In this document: piece by piece, positions 44,901 to 56,672 of the stretch
Position numbering within the stretch: position 1 is the first letter of the stretch
Layout: each line of letters begins with the position of its first letter
Source of the DNA: Scatophagus argus
Lineage: Eukaryota > Chordata > Actinopteri > Scatophagidae
Length of the DNA stretch: 64,000 nucleotides
Direction of reading: 5' to 3'
Assembly (NCBI RefSeq): GCF_020382885.2
Contig: NC_058499.1
Coordinates: 22,491,872 to 22,555,871 of the forward strand
The notes under the pieces: generated by a model
Seen by the model: only the letters and a program-made list of their open reading frames with translations
What the model was told of the DNA's origin: nothing
The model's database searches: none
Translations under genes and position numbers: made by a program

Positions 44901-47900
44901 TTCATGAGACATTTTGATATTTCTGTATTATTCAATTAAGAAATACATGTAAAGATTACATAATCCAAAAATTGTAAACCTCAAATCCACCAGTACCCAC
45001 CAGCCAGTTTGTTCGAGTCAAGAAACTCGATGGGATATGTCTGCCCAAATCCTGGCACCCGCACCTGCACCCCTGGTGAGTTGGATGACCGCCGAGTCGT
45101 CCTGTTGTAAACAAGTCTGGGCCACGGACAAAGACATTCATGTCAGTCTAGCTGGTCAGACACAGTGTATATTGTGATTGTGATAATATCTGAAGAACAG
45201 CTGAAAAATTGTGTTTCCTCCAGTATAACTGTTTGGTGATGAATGTGGAAGATTAATCAGCAATAGAGTAACAAAATCCTAGCCCCTTCATAAATACAGT
45301 AATACTGAAATCTGTAAAGAGACGACCACCAGGAAGAGAGAATGTAAATGTGACTGTGCTCAGGAAACATTGTATAAATGTCCTCAACTTTTGACCAAAT
45401 GTTTAGCAACATGTGCGTTCACCCACAAAAAGACAAAAATGTATTGCAATGGTATAGAGATAATATCATCATGAACTTGGAGGTGAAATGTAAGACAGAA
45501 AGAGGACAGATGACATTAAAGGTCAGTCGGCGTTACCTAATGTTATCAATCCAGCAGTCTACACCTATAGGCATGAACATGTTGAGGTCAATCCACAGGG
45601 GGAACCAGTGTTCAGTTTTCTTGTAGCACAGCCAGTGGACTAATGTTGGCTTGTCTATCTTAGCTTCCAGACGGTTCCCCAAGTTCCCTGGCACTGGACA
45701 CACACACACACACACGCACACACACACGTGTCAATGAATCACATTGAAATGTAAGCATTGAAATGCTAATTATACTGTAGGTCATTGGTTCCCACATGGG
45801 GTCACAAGACGTTCAATGAAACAGGAGCAGTAAAAGGCATTGTTCCTCTACATAAATTTAAATCCATTCAAAACTTAAACATGAGATAAATAACATGAGA
45901 AAACAATTTGAATATCAACACTAAGTGTAGTCCCACAGTGTTTCATCCTCACCACAGGGTGGCGACTGTAACATACAAGCTGCAGGAAGCCTACACTGCA
46001 TCACAATGACAACACCACAGCTGGATAGCCAGATAGCGTTGTTGTTAAACATACCGTACTATCACATTATATTTACTGTTTGTAAACTGTACACAGTGTT
46101 ACCGACTTTTAATCTTGTTAGCATAAAGTTAGCTCACAGCTGAACCAGAGCTGAGAGGACCAGACATATCTCCTGTGGTCAAGTCGTATCAAAGGTTTGT
46201 CTTACTCAAGTGGCTTGAGTGGTGGGGAAGTGATGTGGTTGCAAAATATAAGATGTATAACAAACTGTAGTAATAGTAAAGAAGTGCAAGAAATATAACG
46301 ATAATAAGTAACGACAAAAGGAAAGCCATATAACAAATTTATTTCACCAGCTCAAGCAGAAACACACAGTTAAGCTCAAGAGGAGCCAAAATTCCAACAA
46401 GGAGCACTCAGCAGCAATTGTGACTTCTAAACCCAAAAGAAATACAGAGAAATACTGTCATATCATTTTACGGTCATTTCACCCAATCCTATTTGTCATA
46501 ATGTTACTTTGCCATTATAGACGAAGAAGCTGTACAGCTCACTGTCTGTCCTCGACTTAGAGTTCCCCTGCAGTAGACTGCGTGTATCCACATTTGGACA
46601 ATGACCTTTTTGACGACAAACACTGAAGCATAAGTGGTGGGAGGAGAGAATGTCCTGCACAGTAATCTTCAAATAAATGACTAAATCTGATTCGTAATAA
46701 GGTCAATGAACAGAACACCCACAGTCTTGAATAACACATCTGTAATCAATACTATACTTTGCATATAGAAGTCAGGTGGGTTGCATGATAACTGCAAAGG
46801 AAGATCTGCAAATGAAAATAGCAAATTTGCCCCAAATCCCTTTTATAATGTCTTGTATATATGTAAAGAAGGTAGAGATGGATACACATGCTTTTACTAA
46901 ATTCCATTACTAATTTTTTTTTCGTGTCAGACACTGATATTGAGTGAATTGAAATTATTAAGTAATTTGAAGACCAGAAACACTGGCATAACAATGTATA
47001 TCAGTTGTCAGTACACTATGGCAACGTCTATCCATATTGGGGTTGCACTAACGATCATTTTCATTAACAATTAATTTGCTATTTTCTTGATCATTTAATT
47101 GTTAATCATTTAGTGTATGAAATGTCAAAAACGAATGATCTGTCAGTTACCAGAACAGCTGGTAAATGAATTTCTCTCAGTCAGCTAATCGATTAATCAC
47201 CAAAGAGTCTACAACACACACCTGAATCAGATTAAGACCATTTATATCAGAATCAGAAAAACTTTATTGATCCCTGGGGGAAATTGGGTAAGATTATATG
47301 ATTCTGGTGTAAAACTTAAAGGAACACTTGTCCATTCAGATACAGACAGAACACTTTATGCTGCTAAATTCAATTCAATTCAGTTCAGTTCAATTCAGTT
47401 TATTTATATAACGCCAATTCACAACAAAGGTTATCTCATGACACTTTCCAGTTGGAGCAGGTCTAACCAAACTCTTTAAAGAGGAGTTTGGCTGAAATGG
47501 ACCTTTAAAGGTCCAGGACCAGAGAGCCCGGATCATTTTCAGGATATTTAAGACTGCTCTGAATCCTTAAATTTGCTCCTAGGTTAATCTAATACAAGGG
47601 AGACAGTTTCTCAGAAATAAAGACTTATTTTAAGCTTGGAAAGGGTGCTGACCAGTGGTGCCAGTAAAGAAAGAATTTTTATTCTTGCCTCATGTGGCTT
47701 GGCAGCTTTTCCTCTGTGTGGGCGGGTGATTTTTACAAAAAACTTGCTCATACCAATCAAGGTTTTTAGCATCCTCACATTAAGGTGCATACCGAGACCC
47801 TCCAACAGATTCTAAGACCAAAGCCGTGACCAAAGCTACATTTGAAAACCGATTTGCTGTCTTATTTTGAGAGGCCGGGGCCTGTAGTAACAACGATCTC

Positions 47901-48531
47901 TAATACTGCACAGAATAATATTTCGATAAAACAGTGAGGCCAGTGAGGAGCATGACCACTGCATCACGTTTTGGCCCTTTGAGTCTAAAATGCCTTAGTA
48001 TGGCCTAGATAAGCAGGAGACAAACAGTACAATACAGGGTCAAATGTACAGAGTGCAGTGTCCAACCTCACTGATAGCTTAGACATCAATACACAGACAG
48101 ACAGACGGTCAGTCAATCATAGATAGATATATAGATAGATAGATGGATAGACAGATTAACCTTGACACAGAGAAGAAAGCAGGACCCACTAAGACCCTTC
48201 TCATATTAGTTGGTGTTGTACTTTAGTGGAATAGGCTCCACATAGTATTTTGAGTTAAACTCGTACAAAATTACGGAGCTATTCAGGGCCACTGTGGCCC
48301 GGCTGGATTCAAGTCTTGACCCTTAAAGATAGAGTTCAGATTCTATATATAGATATAACCATAACACTCCTCACACTTACCGATAATGAGCGGCGGAGTG
48401 CTGTTACTTGGTGCTCTCGGTTTGGCGTTCGGCGGGAAGACGACGTTGACGATCCAGAAACCCGAGGAGTGATGAAGCCCCAGCAGAAACACTGTCAGCA
48501 GCACCGAGCAGACGTGTCCTGTGGACCCCAT
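41961..48531 (-). CDS. lcat: lecithin-cholesterol acyltransferase (phosphatidylcholine-sterol O-acyltransferase)
   Basis: Secreted plasma enzyme that moves an acyl chain from phosphatidylcholine to cholesterol on HDL, activated by ApoA-I. Seven exons on the minus strand: 48381-48531, 45537-45693, 45001-45116, 44675-44770, 43732-43956, 43298-43493 and 41961-42342. They total 1323 nt, 440 residues, the same as human. A signal peptide ([10 protein letters not shown]) is followed by [10 protein letters not shown], which matches human FWLLNVLFPP and separates LCAT from PLA2G15. The triad is Ser204 (GHSMG), Asp368 (DGDDTV) and His400 (RGLAH). Disulfide cysteines are kept: C73 with the DCWIDN cysteine, and C336 with C379. 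Of the two free cysteines of human LCAT, one is Asn54 here (PGN) and the other is kept as C207. The C-tail is acidic rather than proline-rich as in mammals. Confidence 0.96.
47040..47200. repeat. widespread teleost 'GGTTGCAACTAACGATTATTTTCATT' repeat, copy 2
   Basis: GGTTGCACTAACGATCATTTTCATTAACAATTAATTTGCTATTTTCTTGATCATTTAATTG...GAAATGTCAAAAACG matches copy 1 at 15813 in its opening and in the AAATGTCA block. It lies in lcat intron 1. Confidence 0.6.
47245..47545. repeat. two abutting teleost repeat ends in lcat intron 1
   Basis: First, ATCAGAATCAGAAAAACTTTATTGATCCCTGGGGGAAATTGGG (about 47248-47288) is the typical end of a fish non-LTR element. Second, a (TTCAA)n-like run at 47369-47400 leads into TTTATTTATATAACGCCAATTCACAACAAAGGTTATCTCATGACACTTTCCAG, a very common fish repeat head. 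The second lies 80 bases after the first, so one may have inserted close to the other. Confidence 0.55.
48110..48155. repeat. GATA/GACA-type simple repeat
   Basis: ACAGACAGACAGACGG followed by ATAGATAGATATATAGATAGATAGATGGATAGACAG, in lcat intron 1. Confidence 0.85.
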
Positions 48532-49260
48532 CTCTGATTTCACACAGCCGTGGTGCGGGACAGCGTTGTCTCGGTTTGTGCGCTCCTGCGGGCGGAGGTC
48601 AGACCACCAGTTCAAACAGCTATTAACTGGTTTTATTATGAAAAACTAGTCCCTATGGGCCCACTGTGACTGGAATGACTTCTCAGCATATTTAGCCTCT
48701 TCTAATCTCTGAGTTGAGACACCTGGGTTACAGTCATCGGCCCACGCGCGCACACTCACGCGAACACACAATTTAAGGCACGGGCAGGAGCGTAGACAAA
48801 CAAAACGTGTACAGGTGACCCGCTGTCCTATTGATTCGTCCAAATCACAATTTATTTACACAACGGGATGTTAATGATTGACAACGAGCGCTGACAAGAA
48901 CATCATTTTCAGACAGCAGGCTGCATTTTTCTTAAATTGATAGGCATGTAACTATTTACTATGATGATATTAAATGTTTTCTGTTCCCCCAGGCCTAGTG
49001 ATTATTGACTTTAAATGAACAGCGCTGTGTTCATTAAAGTCGCTGTTATTAAACTTACGTTGTGTGGCTAAACAAGTTCACGATATGACGCCAACTTACT
49101 GCAAAGACAAAGCCTCCACTCCTCTCTTCGCAGAGTCCAGCGGTCTCTGGACTACCTTTTTTTTTCCCAGGATGGCAAAATTTTGACCCGCCCCACACTG
49201 CCTTTGATTGGTTAGTACTCTTTGTGTGTTCGGTGAGATTGGTTTGAGTTCGGGCTAGAA
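48532..49260 (-). promoter_or_regulatory. lcat upstream region with CCAAT boxes
   Basis: Two ATTGG motifs (CCAAT on the minus strand) at 49207-49211 and 49238-49242 lie 31 bases apart in GATTGG contexts, the usual spacing style of NF-Y sites. The 5' UTR may extend through 48.55-48.8 kb, which is locally GC-rich. No TATA box is evident. Which transcript the CCAAT pair serves is inference. Confidence 0.4.
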
Positions 49261-49750
49261 TATCAGGGTAAGCTAATCAGAGGCAGGGTAGCGTGGCTCA
49301 TACCTTCGCCATCTTATCAATAAATGTCGCCTCTGGACAGCGAGAGCACTCTGGTATCACTAATGGGACGTTTATTTTCCACATAAACTCAAGACATTTT
49401 GTGTGTAAAATGCCAATAATTAGTTCCAGTGGAAGAGGCTGTTATCACATAACCACATAAATGTAAAAACAAATTTGCATTTTGACGGTTTGTTTCACAG
49501 ATTGCCAAAGTTTTTTTTTGTTTTTTTGTTTTTTGCTCTGCAGACCCAGAGTTAGCCAAGTGGAAAAAAGTAAGTTTTTATGCACTGACTACAACCACGA
49601 ATTGTTGCCAAGGCTTTCATGCTCTGAATGAGGCGTTTAACTGGCAAGGTACTCCATACTGACACCGAATAGACCCCACTTTAGTAGGCTGTAGCCTAGT
49701 GGTGGCTTTTGTTCTCCTTTCTGTTTCAGAGTTTAACACAGTACCGAAAG

Positions 49751-49922
49751 GCGTCATGTTGTGACGTCGTCATATCTTGGTGTTGCCATGGATACTGAGC
49801 AGCAGCAGCTACAGGCTTCTGCAGCACAGCAGGTTCTCCTATCATAATCCGATCATTAGAACATAACTGGTTCCTCTCGTGGAGTCTTGTTTGTTTCATG
49901 AGTGACAGCAAATACGGTTCAA
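49751..49922 (+). promoter_or_regulatory. X-box/CRE-like promoter element and orphan first-exon-like ATG
   Basis: GTTGCCATGGATAC at 49782-49795 fits the RFX X-box (two half-sites, GTTGCC and GGATAC, spaced by AT). TGACGTCG at 49762-49769 is CRE-like. About 100 bases downstream ATG (49898) reads MSDSKYGS and then meets a perfect donor, A|GTAAGC, at 49922/49923. An acceptor at about 50014 would add only about 14 codons before a stop. This could be the start of a ciliary-type gene whose body I cannot see, a remnant, or chance. Confidence 0.3.
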
Positions 49923-50990
49923 GTAAGCCTCATAAGAACATTTATTTTGTTTTGTTAGCCGAGTGTGACAACACGACATCCTGGTTATAATGCACTCTGT
50001 TGTTGTACTCCTCAGTGGTGTGCGTAGTCCCAGGATGTGAGGTTACCACAGAGCATTAACTTGTGGTGAACCGCATGTTTGGCCACACATCTCTCTCTGC
50101 TTGGAATTTCCTCCACACCAACAACATTCCCACATTATCATTTATATTATAGTGTGAATTTTTTTCTTAATAATATTTAGTCACATAATGGGCCTAATGG
50201 ACACATGTAGATTCCTGCAGCGTGATAAAAAGCTTATAAATAGTAGATAGTATGAGTAAATATTTACAATAGTAATTTTCTTGGTAGCTAATAGCCATCG
50301 TAAAGTGATCTGTGTAGACCTACCAATGATGTCAGATATAGGCAGACCGCAGCAGACATTCATGCGAAGTGGAACTTCCTTTTGATATTTCTCAGGTTCA
50401 CTTTGGTGAGGTATTATGTTTTTCATCCATCCATCCTATTCTCAGCAACACGATATCTCAGGAAAACTTTAAAATTTCTTCAATTTTAAGACAAATACTG
50501 TCTTGGACTGTCTCATCAAACATCCACCTTGATCCTGTTCTAGAACTCTGCACTCATCATACCACCACCTTTACACCACCTTAACAGTCTTTACACAAAA
50601 CTGCCTTCAAGGTATGAATTATTTTAAGTAACCGGGACATGATTTGAGAAAAAAGAAGAGTCGGAAGAAGTACTGAAAAAGACCATCAAAGTATACTTTT
50701 AGTCCTAAAAGTAGAAGTACACATTATGTAGAATGGCAAATTTTGGAATATCATATCATTGGATTATTACTGATGCCTTAATGTGTCATCATCTTTAATA
50801 TTGAAACTGGTAAAGGTGGTGTAATTTGAACGTGAATTTCCCTCTGGGGTCAATAACATTTTATCTTAATCATAATATTGCGCCTTAATTTATTTGTAGA
50901 TTATATTTTGTAGACAACTAAGTGGCCTAATTAAAAGTACATAATAGGTGGGACGCCATCAAAGTTCAAACGTTAGGTGAAGCAATAACA
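49923..50990. other. spacer upstream of uba2
   Basis: AT-rich sequence with no convincing exon. At 50831-50870, GTGAATTTCCCTCTGGGGTCAATAACATTTTATCTTA is the degenerate tail of a common fish non-LTR repeat. Confidence 0.5.
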
Positions 50991-51164
50991 AACCGCCCAT
51001 AAGAGGGCGCTGTGACAACGATATGGTCAACAGGCGTCTCAGTATTTTACAGAAGAAGTTACGTAACCCGGAAGTACGCGGGACTTCGGTTCTGCAAAAA
51101 AGGAAAAAGCTAGCCGTTAGCCTCCCGGTGCTGCAGGGTCTGGTTCTGTCTCTTAGCGATCAAC
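50991..51164 (+). promoter_or_regulatory. uba2 proximal promoter and 5' UTR
   Basis: CCGGAAGT at 51068-51075 is a consensus ETS (GABPA-type) site, preceded by the palindrome GTTACGTAAC at 51058-51067. No TATA box is seen. This is the usual makeup of a housekeeping promoter, about 95 bases upstream of the uba2 ATG. Confidence 0.55.
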
Positions 51165-54100
51165 ATGGTCCAGTTGGTGGGTTCGCTTCGAAAAGAGCTG
51201 GCTGACTCCCTTTCCACTTGCAGGGTGCTGGTGGTGGGAGCGGGAGGGATCGGCTGCGAGCTGCTGAAGAACCTCGTCCTTACCGGCTTCAAAAACATCG
51301 AAGTGGTCCGTCACACTTGCATTTGTTTGTGTGTGTCTGTTAGCTAGCTAGCTATCATGCTAGGTCTTTGTGCTTCACATACTGCGCCTGGAGGTGTGCG
51401 GGATCAGGCTAATTCCTGAGACGTGGCATTCAAAGAAGTAAAACATATGAGTGCTTGTGGTTGTTTCTCGATACCCATAGTGCATACTCAAAGAAACAGA
51501 CTCGGACACGAAATAAATTATTAAAAATATGAGCTCTGCGGCAACAATGTAGCTCGAGAATTTGGCGCCATTTACCTTGCTAAGTTAGCCAGACAACTTC
51601 TTTGTAACATGACGGCTAGCTAGCCGGTCGGCTGGGTAAATGCCTGCACAAACATCATTGGACACGCCATTGTTTAGCCGGTTGTGTTGTGTTATGCTGC
51701 AGATCTGAAATATGGGTTTTTATAGCACTTGTTATTAGTTGTGGATATGTTTGTCCTATAAGCCATCTGGTGTTTGGAGCCGAGCGTTGGTGACTTTAAT
51801 TGGATACCAAACAAGGGTTCAGGGACCTCTAGAGGTCCTTGAAGGCTGCTTGTGACCTAAGTAAAAGATTAATATTCACCATTATTCCCTTCATTATATT
51901 ATCTAGGAGTATCTTTTTTTCTTGAGAGAGCTGAAATCAAGAAACATTGTTAGTAAAACAACTAGCAAAGCTGCAAGAAAAGAACAGCGCATCAAAGGCA
52001 AGGCAACCGACGGACAACAAATCAAATTGATAGAAAGTGGTTTTGTTCCTATTTGTCGTCATATAATTAATTAAAATTACCACGTCAAAAAGTTGACATT
52101 GTATTTGTGCCAGGTTGGTTCGAGTTTGTTGTCATATAGCACACTTTACATGTGTACACGACTGAGTTTCTTGATTTTGGCAGATTGACTTGGACACAAT
52201 TGATGTGAGCAACCTGAACCGTCAGTTCCTCTTCCAGAAGAAGCATGTCGGCAAGTCTAAAGCACAGGTATGGAAACAACAGCAGATTACCCTTTGCCAC
52301 TTGTGGCTGTAGGCTTGTTGTTAAATTGTACTACTGTTTGTACATTTTTGACTCAGTCAGGCGATTTGTCCTTGTGGTTTTGCAGGTGGCCAAAGAGAGC
52401 GTCTTGCAGTTTTGTCCTACTGCAAATATCACTGCCTACCATGACAGCATCATGAAGTGAGTTCCTTTCTGTGTTTTGTTCCGTTTACTCAATCAATACA
52501 TCAAAGAGTTTAATCAGACTTGGATACCAGTTTTGTCAGTAAGGTAAGGTGACAGTAAGGAAAATATCTGCAATATGCTTTGTTGATGGCTGTCCACTTT
52601 TGATTTGGAACTGACTGTGTCCCTCTTCTTTAATCAGCCCTGACTACAATGTGGAGTTCTTCAGAAAGTTTGTGCTGGTAATGAACGCTCTGGATAACAG
52701 AGGTATTTAACATGACCATACTACTCAAAACATTTGCTGTTACAATACATTCAGATGATAAACAAACTAAAACACTTCCCGTCTCCTTAGCGGCCCGTAA
52801 CCATGTGAACAGGATGTGCTTGGCAGCAGACATTCCTCTGATAGAGAGCGGCACAGCAGGATACCTCGGACAAGTCACAGTAATCAAGAAGGTAGGACAT
52901 GCACATCTTCGTTACGTTACTTGTTAGAAAATCTGTTGCATAGATTTCCTATCCAGTAAAAGGTTGAAAGACAGGAATTATCTCACCATGTTTCTGTATC
53001 TGTCACAATCTTTTTCCTCCCTGTCTTTGTTTCCTAGGGCATGACGGAGTGCTATGAGTGCCAACCTAAGCCCACCCAGAAGACATTTCCAGGATGCACC
53101 ATAAGAAACACGCCGTCTGAACCCATTCACTGCATCGTGTGGGCCAAGTATCTCTTCAAGTAAGGCTCATTCTAAACCCAGCTTAGCACTAACATCGTTC
53201 ATGTGGACTACAGTTCACAGTTAAACCCTCACCAGGCTGATCGTGCACATGTTTAAGAATAATCAACAGGAATGTAGAATACATGTGATTATGTTTCAAA
53301 GGTGCTAAACCAGTCGTCTTGTCTTGACACTACAGTCAGCTGTTTGGAGAAGAGGATGCAGATCAAGAAGTGTCACCCGACACAGCGGACCCAGAGGCTG
53401 AATGTGAGTGACGCTGTGCTGTTGCTTTTCTTTGGCTCTTCTGTTCACTCATTTTGTGACAGCAGTTAATGGCTAGCTTGCTGGTTCACACAACAGAATG
53501 GTTAGTGATACTGTTAGAAACACACAAGCGTCCTACACAGTGAAACGTGAGTGAGTGTTCTCTGTAAACAGGGAATCCCGAAGAGACGGCAGCTCGCGCC
53601 ACGGCCTCAGAAAAGGACGGGGACATCAAGAGAGTCTCCACCAAGGAGTGGGCCCGTTCCACAGGATACGACTCTGTCAAACTCTTCAACAAGGTACCAG
53701 TCAGAAAAATTCAGATGCAGACTTTGTGACATGCTACAAAGTATGTATGGGATACACAGACTTTCTGTTCACCTAACTAATGTACATAGAATGTTGATGT
53801 GATGCTCAAGCAGGAGATTCAGGCAACTAAAAACACAAAACATAAATGGGATTAGTTATTTAGAGAGTGAAAATCTCTTGTTTCTTGTTTTACTCTGATT
53901 CATGGCAGTAACCTGCAGGCAGAAATGAGACCTGACAGTGATTTGTTGATGTTGTGTTGGGGGAAAAACATGTTTTATTTTTTTTCTTCAAAGTGTGCTT
54001 TACTTTTCTAATAATGCTTTGTTCAAAACTGAACACACAACCGTTGGGAGTGTTTTAATCATGCACTGTGTGAGTGTATATATTCAGCACAGACATACAT

Positions 54101-56625
54101 TAACAAGTTTGCTTCTGATTGGCTCTTGTTCCAGCTTTTCAAAGATGACATCATGTACCTGCTTACCATGGACAAGCTGTGGAAGAAGAGGAAAGCTCCT
54201 ACTCCTCTGGACTGGCACCAGCTGGAGAACAGTGGTATGTTTGAATGTTTGTGTCACAGAAAGCTTTTGGTGAAATGAATTTGGTGGCTTGTTTGCTCTT
54301 TGTTTGTCCCGCCTCATCACTTTCCTCATCTTTGACAAAACTAGCCTCCAGCATCTGTCATTGTAATGATGAGTGATAAAAACAAATCATGGCAGCAAGA
54401 CAAGAAGTTTAGAATTGTATTGCAGCAGTATGTGTGACAGCTTTACTTAACAGTCATCGAAAATGTCTCTTCTGTCAGAAAGGAAGTGAGCATCTATCCA
54501 GAAAACCAAACTTCCAGTGTAGCTTCAGGCTGAGAGGAAGATCTAAGTTTATGTCCTAACAAAAGTTAGAACCAAGTGTGTAACACAGTAAAAAGCTGTT
54601 GTGAAAACACTGAGTAAAGGAAAGTTGGATCATCAGGAATCCAACTCCATGAATTTAAATCAATTCATAACGCAAGTTAGTAATTTTGAGCAACTCTTGC
54701 AAACAGTCAAGTGTAAGTCTGATTGTCACTGAAGTGCTTTGACACATTTTGAGTTTAATCTCCAGAGTAAGAAATAACTGCGTAACTGGTACAGTAGCAG
54801 GTCTTAGAGCAGCTGTTTTCAGGTGGTTGCCATGGTGTGCTGCACTCTAACACTGCATGGATTTACTCATGTTTTTATTCTGCTGCTGTTGGAAACATAA
54901 CTAGTAGTTAAGCTAACTGGTGTGACTGACTGAAATATTCACAACTTTAACCAATTAGTGTGTGGAAGTATGCATGGTTTTCTTTTTTTTTGTCTTTTTA
55001 AAAACCCACAGTGACTGTGCACACATTTTCCACATACTTTGCATAACATTTGAGCATTTATCACATGTGCCTAGTGGAAAAAAAATAGAATTGCTTAAAT
55101 TGTCACATGATGAGTTACTTCAAAAACCAGTTTGGTTCAGCTGTCATCTTTAGCTGTTCGGTGATAATGTGTTTCTACTGCTGTGCCGCACCACACTCTT
55201 GTGGTCCTGTTTGGTAGCAGGGTTGACCAAAGATGACGAATATTGGTCTTCTTTGTCAGATTCTCTCTCTCTGTTCAGCTCTCTGTACTTTTGTGGTTTC
55301 TCTGTGGTTTGGAGTTTAGTTTTACCCCTCCATTCCCATTTGTACTTTCAGATATCCACCTTATTTTACACAGTTTTCTGATTGCTTGGAGTTGTATTTG
55401 GAACTATTTTAAATTAAGTCTGATTCAAACCAAACCTTTCTACTTCACATTAAAAGCTTTATACTTTCTACTGGTAAACTGTTTTGCTGTGAAGAAGTTA
55501 TAGGAACCCAGTTAGCAGAGCTTCATTAGCTTCAGTAAAAAACAGATTAACCAGATATGGACATATTCTGCCCTTTTTGGTCAGCAAAACAGTTTAACAG
55601 TATCTCAGGGAGGAAGAGTACAAAGGGCTGCAGTACACTGAGAAGGGCTGCCTCCCCTAATATGGAAAATATCATCACATGCATGTAAACATAGCCATAG
55701 TGGGCCTGTATGCCAGCTATCTCAGGTGTTTATTTGACTGTCTTTATGTGTGTTGCAGCATGTCCTCAGGGGGATTCTCCAGTTTCTGGTTTGAAGGATC
55801 AGCAGGTTCTGGGTGTATGGGGTCACTGCCAGCTGTTCCAGCACAGCGTGGAGACTCTTCGCTCACAGCTGCAGGAAAAGGGAGAAGGAGCAGAGCTAGT
55901 GTGGGATAAGGTAACGCTCAAACACAACCAGCTGGAAGCAAGGTCTGCACACTTGTTGTATACATGTATGGATGAATAAACTATCCGTGCAGAAAGATAA
56001 GACGCTCGGTCCAAATTTGTTGTCATTTCAGGATTCTGGCTCTAGACATGGCCATAGTGTAGTGTTTGTGACACACAGATACATGTATGTTGTATTTAAT
56101 GGCTCACGTGTACCTTCCTCTTGTTGTCAGGATGACCCTCCAGCCATGGACTTTGTTACTGCAGCAGCCAACTTACGTATGCACATCTTTAGCATGAACA
56201 TGAAGAGTCGCTTTGACGTAAAGTGTAAGTTGTTCACACTGGAAACTAACTATCATTTGCTGTGTTTTATTTAGTAAACATAGTGTACAGGATCTAAATT
56301 AGTTTAGGATATCTTCTGCAGCAGTAGTGGACACCCACATTGAGGTAAATTTCCCTGTTTATTTATTTATTTATTTTTTTGTTTGTTTGTTTGTTTCAGC
56401 CATGGCAGGTAACATCATCCCAGCTATTGCTACAACCAACGCTGTCATCGCTGGACTCATCGTGCTGGAGGCGTTGAAGATCCTCTCTGGCCAACTGGAA
56501 TCCTGTCGTACGGTTAGTTCAAAGTACCAAGGGTCCATGATTGTATTAGATGGCTGCATGGTGCCACAAACACACTCTTCTCACTGGGAGCAACTGGGGA
56601 AAAAAATGCCGGTGCTCATTAAAAA

Positions 56626-56672
<47 letters not shown>

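Noticed and set aside
32483-48531. The two acyltransferase genes as recent duplicates of one gene
   Set aside because: Their proteins carry distinct LCAT and PLA2G15 signatures ([10 protein letters not shown] versus a lysosomal-type N-terminus, and different cysteines), so the duplication is ancient.
50369-50584. 71-codon plus-strand frame as a downstream exon of the X-box locus
   Set aside because: It overlaps AT-rich sequence with no matching donor, and its phase cannot be joined cleanly to the exon ending at 49922.
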